A DNA stretch of 64,000 nucleotides from positions 1 to 64,000 of the forward strand of contig JACMRL010000033.1 of the NCBI GenBank assembly GCA_014376435.1, in the 5' to 3' direction. How positions within the stretch are numbered: the first letter of the stretch is position 1; each line of letters begins with the position of its first letter. This stretch comes from Bdellovibrio sp. Its GTDB lineage: Bacteria > Bdellovibrionota > Bdellovibrionia > Bdellovibrionales > Bdellovibrionaceae. The notes beneath the pieces are model-generated. The model was given only the letters and a program-made list of their open reading frames with translations, did not search any database and was not told the origin of the DNA. A program made the translations under genes and the position numbers. Of the stretch, positions 1-6,633 are shown in pieces.

Positions 1-87
1 AAGAAAAGCATAGAAACTAAACTTAAGTACATCAACAAATTATTGAATCAAACCGAATCAAATAACACCGGAGGAATACCAGCATGA
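1..87 (+). CDS. 3' end of an unknown protein-coding gene (partial)
   Basis: Frame 1 is open from the window edge to a TGA at 85-87 and gives 28 residues rich in Lys and Asn, ending in TGGIPA. The stop overlaps the ATG of the next small ORF (ATGA), an arrangement typical of translational coupling, which supports this being a real gene end. The fragment is too short to name. A chance open frame is the alternative. Confidence 0.4.
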   Translation, partial: KKSIETKLKYINKLLNQTESNNTGGIPA

Positions 88-143
88 CACAAGATACTAA
101 ACCCAAACCCTTCGGTAACACTTATTTGTCGGGCAATACGTAA
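84..143 (+). CDS. 19-residue small ORF, function unknown
   Basis: The ORF starts at an ATG ten bases after a strong GGAGG ribosome-binding site (70-74) and overlaps the preceding stop codon by ATGA. The predicted peptide begins MTQDTKPKPFG and ends LSGNT. It has no membrane segment, no cysteine and only three prolines and lysines of note. The strong SD and the coupling suggest translation, but at this length a chance ORF cannot be excluded. It might be a leader peptide, a small modified peptide or noise. No family is recognised. Confidence 0.3.
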   Translation: MTQDTKPKPFGNTYLSGNT

Positions 144-175
144 TTCTCAAAATACTCAAAGCGCTATTCGATCTC

Positions 176-220
176 TTTTAAAGTTGCTTCAACGTGTACA
201 AATGTTTACCAACTTTAAAA
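176..220 (+). repeat. 11-bp perfect inverted repeat with 23-nt loop
   Basis: The arms TTTTAAAGTTG (176-186) and CAACTTTAAAA (210-220) are exact reverse complements. The element sits between the 19-residue ORF and the barrel gene. No U-run follows, so it is not a classical terminator. It could be an mRNA structure or an operator. The rest of 144-356 shows nothing else I can support. Confidence 0.4.
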
Positions 221-356
221 CACGAGGACGGGTTTAGACTTAAAACGAAGTGGCGCTGAGCCCTTTTCAAAGCAACCGACTTACGTCCTGAAGCTGATCT
301 TTTATGTTTTATAATCCGCCTTGTTAACGGCTAAATAAGTACAGGGAGATATTCTT

Positions 357-953
357 ATGAAACGTTTATTTTTAGCGACCCTGTTAACGATCCTGGCTCC
401 CCACTTGGTATTTGCATCCATGGGATCGGCGTATTTTTTTGAACCTTCGATTGGTTATCGTAATGAACAAGTTAAATTGACCGACAAATTGAATAACCTA
501 TCGCAATTTAAAATGGCCACGCCCGTTTACGGATTGAAATTGGGGCTTCGCACGATGATGGGAATTGATTTTAATTTAGCCGGCGATTACTCAAGTGGTA
601 GTACCGAATGGTCGCCCGTTAATGAAAAAGTAAATTTCAAACACACTTCCGCCGCCGCGCAATTAGGTATCAATGCTTTAGGCCTAATGAAAATTTATTT
701 AGGTTATGCTTTTCTAAATAATTTAGAAGTTGAAAAAGGATTATTAAATTCTGATCTGACTTTAAAAGGCCCCGCTTACCAAGCCGGAATTCAATTTAGA
801 TTATTTTCAGCGGTCAGCATCGGCGCCCAATATAATTTAAATCTTTTTAATCAAGTCAGCGGAATTAATTATACCAACGGCGAAAAAACTGAAACTTATT
901 TCAATAAGTTAGACGCCGAAGATTATTCTCTGAATTTATCTTTATCTTTTTAA
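357..953 (+). CDS. Small outer-membrane beta-barrel protein
   Basis: The protein has 198 residues. An N-terminal signal peptide of about 20 residues (MKRLFLATLLTILAPHLVFA) is followed by alternating polar/hydrophobic strands with many Tyr, Gly and Asn, and the chain ends in LNLSLSF. A terminal Phe of this kind is the C-terminal signal recognised by the BAM machinery, so an 8-10 stranded barrel in the outer membrane is likely. A GGGAGA ribosome-binding site precedes the ATG. The gene is monocistronic, closed by a hairpin terminator shared with the convergent protease gene. No specific family or substrate can be assigned. Confidence 0.7.
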   Translation: MKRLFLATLLTILAPHLVFASMGSAYFFEPSIGYRNEQVKLTDKLNNLSQFKMATPVYGLKLGLRTMMGIDFNLAGDYSSGSTEWSPVNEKVNFKHTSAAAQLGINALGLMKIYLGYAFLNNLEVEKGLLNSDLTLKGPAYQAGIQFRLFSAVSIGAQYNLNLFNQVSGINYTNGEKTETYFNKLDAEDYSLNLSLSF

Positions 954-977
954 TTTATTTCAAACTGATGCAAATAA

Positions 978-1007
978 AAAAAGGGAGTTCTTTCAAACTC
1001 CCTTTTT
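978..1007. terminator. Bidirectional hairpin terminator between convergent genes
   Basis: The arms AAAAAGGGAGTT and AACTCCCTTTTT enclose a short loop, with A-run and T-run on both sides. The element lies between the barrel gene and the convergent subtilase and fits Rho-independent termination in both directions. Confidence 0.85.
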
Positions 1008-1034
1008 CGTTAAAAAATCGATGTGACTAAAAAA

Positions 1035-2765
1035 TTACGGCTGAGCTAAAGCTGCCGCAACCGCTTTATCCGCTTGTACAATACCTGAACCAAATTGGTT
1101 TGTATCATTCGGAGCTAAAGCTGAAGTTGTCGAGATTAAAATCTGACGAACTTGCGCCGGAGTTAAGTTTTTATTTGCTGATCTGATTAAAGCTACAACT
1201 CCCGCTACGTGCGGAGTTGCCATTGAAGTTCCATCAAATGCCGCATAGTCAGAAGCTGTCGTAGCAACTGTCGCCGTAATCGCTTGTGGTAATTTCATTG
1301 CTTCAAGTAAAGCTAAAGCTTCAACTTGCTCAATCATCACCACCGGAATTTGCACTAAAGCACCTTCTGATACTGCACCTTGCATCAGACCATCAGCGTT
1401 GTTGTACAAAATCACGCCCGCTGCTTTAGCGGCAACAGCGTTTGCAACCTTCGCTGAAAAATAAATCTCGCCGCGTTTTACTAATGCAAATTTACCTTCA
1501 ACATTCACTTGCGCGAAATCTTCAGGCTTACCCACACCCGGAACAACGACGATTGAATTTGTTAACGGAGCCGCGAACATTTCTGTTCCAGAAAACGCTG
1601 AGCTTTTTACTTTTTTCGCAACGCCCGCGATGGTTAATTCAACAGAACTTTCGCGACCCGTGCCACGTGGTACAGATGAAATAACCGCTGAACCCGGAGC
1701 TGTTACATCAAGCTCTGGACCCCACTGAGAAAAGTTTGAACGAACTAATTTAGAATCTAATGCTCCCACCGCAATCACCGTTGGTAAAGCGGCCGGGTAA
1801 CTTACGCCGCACATCACTGGATTAAAAATGCTTGAGTTTTTGCAACCCACAGAATTTTTATCATAGTTATAAGTCGGCTCCGTCGCACTGTTACCAGAAG
1901 CGGCAACAACCACGACTCCCGCAGTTTCTGCGTTGGCCACGGCTTGCGCTTGTGCTTGTGAGTTGAAAGGTCCACCTAATGACATGCTAATCACGTCAAC
2001 TTTTTCAGTGATGGCCCATTCAATACCTTCAACGATCGCAACACTACTACAACCTTGCGTTCCGCAAACACGGCCCATTAAAAGTTTAGCCTTGGGCGCC
2101 ACGCCCGTAAAGCCACTTGCATCATTGTACGCACCTAAGATTGTACCCGAGCAGTGAGTTCCGTGACCCTCGCCGTCCGCGTAGTTAGCGGCGTCAACAT
2201 CACCGTTATCATCTGCAGTAAAGTTTTTACCTTTTTCAAAGTTAGCTTTAATTACTGGGTGTTCTGCATCGATACCTGTGTCTAATACCATTACACGCGC
2301 ATTCGCACCGGCTTGTGAACCCGCCCAAGCTTCACCCGCGTGAACTGCGATGATTCCCCATGGAGTTGCATCACCTGATTTAAAAATGGGAGTTTGTTCA
2401 ACCGGAGCGGCGTCCAATCCCGGAACCACTTCGCTAATTTTATAATTAACGCGGGCTAAAGTAAATCCGTTCGCTGGTTTTGGAACGGGAGTAAAATACT
2501 CAGCTTCAACCACGGCAACTTCTGGATGCGTTTTTAAACGATTGATAAATGTTTGATCTTTAGTTTTTAAAACCATTGAACGAACATTTTTAAGAGACTT
2601 CTGCATATTCGCAGCTATAGCTCCACTTTCTGTATTGAAGTATGACTCCATTGCCTTTTGACCTTGTTGGCTTTTAAAAACCACTAGGTAACGATCCTTC
2701 GCTTGAACAAAACTCGCAGAAACCATCAATCCGATTAATAATCCCATTGCGCTGGCTAATTTCAT
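1035..2765 (-). CDS. Secreted subtilisin-like serine protease (S8) with PA domain
   Basis: The protein has 576 residues. A signal peptide (1-22) is followed by an I9-type propeptide (about 25-92, YLVVFKS start) and the S8 catalytic domain. The triad is visible as Asp162 in LDTGID, His201 in GHGTHCSGT and Ser514 in GTSMATPHVAG. Between His and Ser, roughly residues 370-505, there is an inserted protease-associated (PA) domain ending in the motif VILYNNADG. Several cysteines (233, 239, 308, 319) suggest a disulfide-stabilised extracellular enzyme. The predicted role is extracytoplasmic protein degradation; use on prey proteins would suit a predatory lifestyle but is inference. The gene is monocistronic. 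Confidence 0.92.
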   Translation of the reverse strand: MKLASAMGLLIGLMVSASFVQAKDRYLVVFKSQQGQKAMESYFNTESGAIAANMQKSLKNVRSMVLKTKDQTFINRLKTHPEVAVVEAEYFTPVPKPANGFTLARVNYKISEVVPGLDAAPVEQTPIFKSGDATPWGIIAVHAGEAWAGSQAGANARVMVLDTGIDAEHPVIKANFEKGKNFTADDNGDVDAANYADGEGHGTHCSGTILGAYNDASGFTGVAPKAKLLMGRVCGTQGCSSVAIVEGIEWAITEKVDVISMSLGGPFNSQAQAQAVANAETAGVVVVAASGNSATEPTYNYDKNSVGCKNSSIFNPVMCGVSYPAALPTVIAVGALDSKLVRSNFSQWGPELDVTAPGSAVISSVPRGTGRESSVELTIAGVAKKVKSSAFSGTEMFAAPLTNSIVVVPGVGKPEDFAQVNVEGKFALVKRGEIYFSAKVANAVAAKAAGVILYNNADGLMQGAVSEGALVQIPVVMIEQVEALALLEAMKLPQAITATVATTASDYAAFDGTSMATPHVAGVVALIRSANKNLTPAQVRQILISTTSALAPNDTNQFGSGIVQADKAVAAALAQP

Positions 2766-3081
2766 AAATCCCCTTATTTTCCGTAGGTTTTAAGATAAAA
2801 TCTTGGTACGAGGAAAATTTGAACCCAAAATGGGTCTTTAATCAAAATTATTTTTCGTTGAAATTACAAGGGTTTAGCAAAATAACAAAAAGTGAAATTA
2901 CCTGACATTTAAAAGAGGTTCCATTTTGGAACCCTAATCAAAAGTAGGTGCAAAAGAAGTTAAGAAATAATAAAAGATAACTCTGACTATTACATTTAGT
3001 TATGGGTGAAACTTATTTTGTTAGCAGTTTTATTCTTCATTTTACATTGAAGCGCGTTAGAAAAAATGCATGCAGGATAGT
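2766..3081. other. 316-bp intergenic region with a 7+3+7 palindrome
   Basis: There is no convincing ORF here. At 2917-2933 there is an exact inverted repeat, GGTTCCA-TTT-TGGAACC, the size of a typical dimeric-regulator site and about 150 bp upstream of the protease start. A shorter ACCCA-AAA-TGGGT lies near 2823-2835. The upstream gene (histone-fold protein) ends at 3082 on the same strand, so the region must hold the protease promoter. Confidence 0.4.
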
Positions 3082-3558
3082 TTATTTAAAGTCTCGTGCC
3101 ATCACGGTCTTACGACCATCTGCGCGCGCTTTCTCAATGGCTTTTTCACATTCTAAACGAATTTTATCCGACAACATTTGGTTCACATCTTCTGAAGTAT
3201 TCATTTCGCTTAGATCTTTAATATATTGCTTCATTTTTGAGACAACGACTAAAACTTCGTTACTCATGCTGGATTTTCCCGCCGCTTGTGAGATCGTCGG
3301 CGCAGAATTTCCGTTAATAATGATTCGTTTTGGCGCCTGATCAGCCGATGCAGTGGCCGGAGATTTCTTTTCAATCGCGCCCGCATCACGGTGTTTAGCT
3401 CCGGGAAGATGGACTTCCCAGCAAGGCACGCTACAGAAAACGTAACCGGTGCGTTGCCCCGTGCAAGTTGAAACACTGCACTCGTAATATTTCGCATTAA
3501 AGCCGATATCTTTTTTGCATGAGCTGCATTTGCGCCAAGAGCCTTGAATCAAGTTCAT
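3082..3558 (-). CDS. Zinc-finger protein with C-terminal bacterial histone fold (ZZ-histone type)
   Basis: The protein has 158 residues. The N-terminal part (about 8-58) carries Cys11-x2-Cys14, Cys27, Cys32, Cys42-x3-Cys46, His50 and His56, a cross-brace zinc-finger pattern such as ZZ or MYND. A low-complexity linker (60-97) follows. The C-terminal 60 residues look like a single histone fold: a short helix (EVLVVVSKMKQYIKDLS), the long helix (about 120-147) and the loop-strand signature DGRKTVMARDF, which matches the R-[KT]-[TV]-x-x-x-D ending of archaeal and Bdellovibrio histones. The likely role is chromosome binding or organisation, with the zinc finger adding DNA, protein or ligand contacts. 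It starts just after the terminator of the next gene, so it has its own promoter. Confidence 0.75.
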   Translation of the reverse strand: MNLIQGSWRKCSSCKKDIGFNAKYYECSVSTCTGQRTGYVFCSVPCWEVHLPGAKHRDAGAIEKKSPATASADQAPKRIIINGNSAPTISQAAGKSSMSNEVLVVVSKMKQYIKDLSEMNTSEDVNQMLSDKIRLECEKAIEKARADGRKTVMARDFK

Positions 3559-3576
3559 GCTTAAATGCTAGCCGCG

Positions 3577-3612
3577 ATAAAAAAAAGCCTCAAGGTCTTT
3601 CAACCCGAGGCT
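3577..3612 (-). terminator. Terminator of the GlsB-like gene
   Basis: On the minus strand AGCCTC (from 3612) pairs with GAGGCT (to 3586) across a 15-nt loop and is followed by a run of T (A-tract at 3577-3586 on the plus strand). It lies between the GlsB-like gene and the zinc-finger histone. Confidence 0.75.
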
Positions 3613-3636
3613 AGTATAATTCTTTGTCTATATAAA

Positions 3637-3897
3637 TTAACGAAGCGCGGGATTGCGGCCCGCAAGCAAACGGTAAATAAATAGTACCACTAAAGCTCCG
3701 ATGGTCGCCATGACGAAACCGGCAGGCTCACCTTGCGCGTACATTCCGGTTTGGATGCCAATCCAACTACCTAACCAAGCACCTACGATACCTAAAAGTG
3801 CCGTTAAGATAAATCCCATTGGGTCACGACCCGGCATTAAAAAGCGAGCCAGTAAACCGATGATTAAACCAATAAAAATTGTTGCTAAAATTGCCAT
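3637..3897 (-). CDS. GlsB/YeaQ/YmgE family small membrane protein
   Basis: The protein has 86 residues with three hydrophobic segments. It opens with the family hallmark of a Gly-rich first helix followed by ARFLMPGRDPMGF, then LLGIVGAWLGSWIG, and ends in a third helix. This family (transglycosylase-associated protein, Pfam Transgly_assoc) is small, inner-membrane and often stress-induced; its biochemical role is unproven. An AGGAGG-like site lies just upstream of the ATG. It is monocistronic with its own terminator. Confidence 0.9.
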   Translation of the reverse strand: MAILATIFIGLIIGLLARFLMPGRDPMGFILTALLGIVGAWLGSWIGIQTGMYAQGEPAGFVMATIGALVVLFIYRLLAGRNPALR

Positions 3898-4220
3898 AAG
3901 TCCTCCTGTATGGAATTATTTAAAGCAAAGCAGTGGCCAGGATTTTTTTTACGTTATCGCAATTCTAGTAATTTCGGGAAAATTTTTTGGTGCAAATTTC
4001 CCTAATTTTTAGGGTCTTTTTGGATGATGTTGATTTCGCTGTCGGTGATCAAGCATTGCGCCTGAATATTCATATGAACTTTGCCATCTTTGATTAAAAT
4101 CTTCGCTACGCCATCTGACTTAAAACACCGGGCTAGAACAAAAATAGTGTATTTACTTGTCTAAAAACGCGCTTTTAGCGAGACTAAAACTTAAGAAATT
4201 ATACAGCGAATGAGGAATCT
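3898..4220. other. 323-bp intergenic region upstream of glnS
   Basis: The region is shared by divergent promoters for the GlsB-like gene and glnS. It also contains a minus-strand open frame at 4002-4160, listed separately. No terminator, tRNA or strong repeat was seen. Confidence 0.4.
4002..4160 (-). pseudogene. Possible remnant of a small gene without a usable start
   Basis: On the minus strand 52 codons are open to a TAG at 4002-4004. The inferred peptide has a plausible protein-like stretch (ARCFKSDGVAKILIKDGKVH, then MNIQAQCLITDSEINI). There is no ATG, GTG or TTG in a sensible position: the first Met leaves only about 23 residues. It may be a decayed gene, a start-lost small protein or chance. 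No family is recognised. Confidence 0.2.
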
Positions 4221-5903
4221 ATGAGCCAACCAAATAACCCGAAAGCTCCTGTTGAGGGCGCTAACTTTTTGAAACAAATTATCGAAAAAGATATTGAGAC
4301 CAAAAAGATTCAGGGCCAGGTGGTTACGCGCTTTCCCCCCGAGCCCAATGGTTATTTACATTTAGGGCATGCTAAATCAATTTGCTTAAACTTCGGTTTA
4401 GCGAAAGATTATAACGGACGTTGCCACTTACGCTTTGATGATACGAATCCGACGACAGAAGAAGTTGAATACGTTGAATCGATAAAGAACGACGTAAAAT
4501 GGTTAGGCTTCGATTGGAATGAACATCTGTATTTTGCATCCGATTATTTTCAACAACTTTACGACTGGGCTGAATTACTGATTAAAGAGAATAAAGCTTT
4601 CGTTTGTAGTTTGAACGAAGAAGAAACTAGAAAATACCGCGGAGATTTTACGAAGCCGGGTCAAGATAGCCCCTATCGCACGCGCTCGGTTGAAGAGAAC
4701 TTAGATTTATTTCGTCGTATGAAAGTCGGAGAATTCGCCGACGGAGCCCACGTACTTCGCGCGAAGATTGATATGAAATCGCCCAATATGAATATGCGTG
4801 ATCCACTGTTATACCGTATTCGTAAAGCTCATCATCACCGCACGGGCGATGCTTGGAATATTTATCCAATGTATGATTACGCGCATCCCTTATCGGATGC
4901 GATTGAAAAAGTGACCCATTCGATTTGTACCTTAGAATTCCAAGATCACCGCCCGTTCTACGACTGGTGTATTGAAAATTTACCGACTCCGGGGAATCCG
5001 CATCAATATGAATTTGCACGCATGAATATGACTTTTCTTGTCATGAGTAAGCGTAAACTTTTACAATTAGTTAAAGAAAATTTAGTCAATGGCTGGGATG
5101 ATCCGCGGATGCCAACCATTTCAGGCATTCGCCGTCGTGGCTACACTCCAGAATCAATTCATCTTTTCGCCAAACGTATTGGCGTCGCGAAGGCCGAAAG
5201 CTTGATTGATTTTGAAATTTTAGAAAGCTGCGTCCGTGATCACTTAGATGAAGTCGCGCACCGGGCGATGGCGGTTTTAAATCCGATCAAAGTCGTGATT
5301 ACTAATTTACCGGATGGCCATAAAGAAGAAGTTCACACTGCGGTTCATCCGAAGAAACCTGAACTTGGCAAACGCGCGCTCACTTTTTCTAAAGAAGTTT
5401 ATATTGACGCCAATGACTTTATGGAAAATCCGCCGGCGGATTTTTTCCGCTTAGGCCCGGGTAAAGAAGTTCGTCTACGTAATGCTTACGTGATCAAGTG
5501 TAACGAAGTCGTTAAAGATGCTTCTGGTAAAGTGACTGAACTGCACTGCACGTACGATGTGGCGACCTTAGGTGGCAAGCCGACGGTTGATGGCCGCAAA
5601 GTAAAAGGCATCGTGCACTGGGTTTCTGCCGTCGATAACGTGGAAGTCGAAGTCCGTTTGTACGGGCGTTTATTTACCGTCGCTGATCCGGAAAATACTC
5701 CGGAAGGAAAAGATTTTAAATCGAATTTAAACACGGATTCCTTACGCGTGATTAAAAATGCGAAAGTGGAAAAAGGAATTGTAACGGCCACTCCAGAAAT
5801 TCGTTACCAATTCGAGCGCGTCGGTTACTTTTGTTTAGATAAAGACTCTAAACCCGGAGCGCTTGTATTTAACCAAACGGTTGAGTTATCGACGGGGCAT
5901 TAA
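4221..5903 (+). CDS. glnS: Glutaminyl-tRNA synthetase
   Basis: The protein has 560 residues, close to the 550-560 usual for bacterial GlnRS. It charges tRNA-Gln with glutamine in the cytoplasm. The class I signature is clear: PPEPNGYLHLGHAKS (HIGH motif, about 41-55) and VMSKRKL (KMSKS-type motif, about 275). The sequence DDTNPTTEEVEYVESI and the GlnRS-type anticodon-binding beta-barrels in the C-terminal half separate it from GltX, which is also present in the window. The start is preceded by GAGGAA. It is transcribed alone and convergent with kdpE, with a long perfect palindrome at its 3' end. Confidence 0.98.
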   Translation: MSQPNNPKAPVEGANFLKQIIEKDIETKKIQGQVVTRFPPEPNGYLHLGHAKSICLNFGLAKDYNGRCHLRFDDTNPTTEEVEYVESIKNDVKWLGFDWNEHLYFASDYFQQLYDWAELLIKENKAFVCSLNEEETRKYRGDFTKPGQDSPYRTRSVEENLDLFRRMKVGEFADGAHVLRAKIDMKSPNMNMRDPLLYRIRKAHHHRTGDAWNIYPMYDYAHPLSDAIEKVTHSICTLEFQDHRPFYDWCIENLPTPGNPHQYEFARMNMTFLVMSKRKLLQLVKENLVNGWDDPRMPTISGIRRRGYTPESIHLFAKRIGVAKAESLIDFEILESCVRDHLDEVAHRAMAVLNPIKVVITNLPDGHKEEVHTAVHPKKPELGKRALTFSKEVYIDANDFMENPPADFFRLGPGKEVRLRNAYVIKCNEVVKDASGKVTELHCTYDVATLGGKPTVDGRKVKGIVHWVSAVDNVEVEVRLYGRLFTVADPENTPEGKDFKSNLNTDSLRVIKNAKVEKGIVTATPEIRYQFERVGYFCLDKDSKPGALVFNQTVELSTGH

Positions 5904-5919
5904 TATGCCCCGTCGATAA
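5886..5919. terminator. 15-bp perfect palindrome spanning the glnS stop codon
   Basis: The arms TTATCGACGGGGCAT (5886-5900) and ATGCCCCGTCGATAA (5905-5919) are exact reverse complements around the four-base loop TAAT, which contains the glnS stop codon. It lies in the short gap before the convergent kdpE. There is no T-run on either side, so this is either an atypical bidirectional terminator or a 3'-end stabilising hairpin. Confidence 0.6.
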
Positions 5920-5937
5920 AACTTCAGGCGACAAACC

Positions 5938-6621
5938 TTAGACTAAACGGTAACCAACGCCTGGTTCGGTTAAGATGTGTTTTGGTTCTGAAGTATTTAC
6001 TTCGATCTTTTTTCTTAATTGATTAATGTAAATTCTTAAGTAGTGGCTTTGCTCTTCAGCTAAAATTCCCCAGACTTTTTTCATAATTTGTGCCTGGGGT
6101 ATTACTTTTCCATGATCACGCACCAATAAAGTTAAAACTTCAAATTCGGTGCTGGTTAATTTCACGACTTCACCGTTTACGCTGACTTTTCTTTCGCTTA
6201 AGTTTACTTCCAGATCGCCCGAGCGAAAAATCGGAGTTGCTTCTTCATGACCGCGGTGACGAAGTGCTACGCGCACGCGGGCCAGTAGCTCGTGAGTACC
6301 GAAAGGTTTCGTTAGATAATCGTCGGCGCCCGCATCAAGCAATCTTACTTTGATCGCTTCATCATCGGTCACCGTCAAAATAATAATTGGAATTTGCGTC
6401 CAGCTTCGGAGTTCTTTTAGAACTTCTAGACCATTCATATCTGGTAAACCTAAATCTAATAATATTAAGTGCGGATGAAAATCTTTAGCCTGAATTAATC
6501 CTGCTTTGGCAGTGATCGCTTCTTTTGTTTCGTAGCTATGGGATTCTAAGCTACTTTTAAGTAAACTACGAATCGCCGCTTCGTCATCAATAATAAGAAT
6601 GCGCGTTTCATCTTGACTCAT
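5938..6621 (-). CDS. kdpE: KdpE response regulator
   Basis: The protein has 227 residues. A receiver domain (about 7-117) has the acidic pocket IDDE near 11-14, phospho-acceptor Asp56 in ILLDLGLPDMNG, and the conserved Lys in YLTKPFG. A winged-helix OmpR/PhoB-type DNA-binding domain (about 130-226) ends in the usual PGVGYRLV. It is the last gene of the kdp operon, 12 bp after kdpD, its cognate kinase. Phosphorylated KdpE activates kdpFABC transcription when K+ is limiting; repeats matching the E. coli site lie upstream of kdpF and the porin gene. Confidence 0.96.
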   Translation of the reverse strand: MSQDETRILIIDDEAAIRSLLKSSLESHSYETKEAITAKAGLIQAKDFHPHLILLDLGLPDMNGLEVLKELRSWTQIPIIILTVTDDEAIKVRLLDAGADDYLTKPFGTHELLARVRVALRHRGHEEATPIFRSGDLEVNLSERKVSVNGEVVKLTSTEFEVLTLLVRDHGKVIPQAQIMKKVWGILAEEQSHYLRIYINQLRKKIEVNTSEPKHILTEPGVGYRLV

Positions 6622-6633
6622 TGTTACTCATTG

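Noticed and set aside
3002-3340. Plus-strand ORF of 112 codons over the histone-fold gene
   Set aside because: It is antisense to the zinc-finger histone, whose Cys pattern and fold signature support the minus strand.
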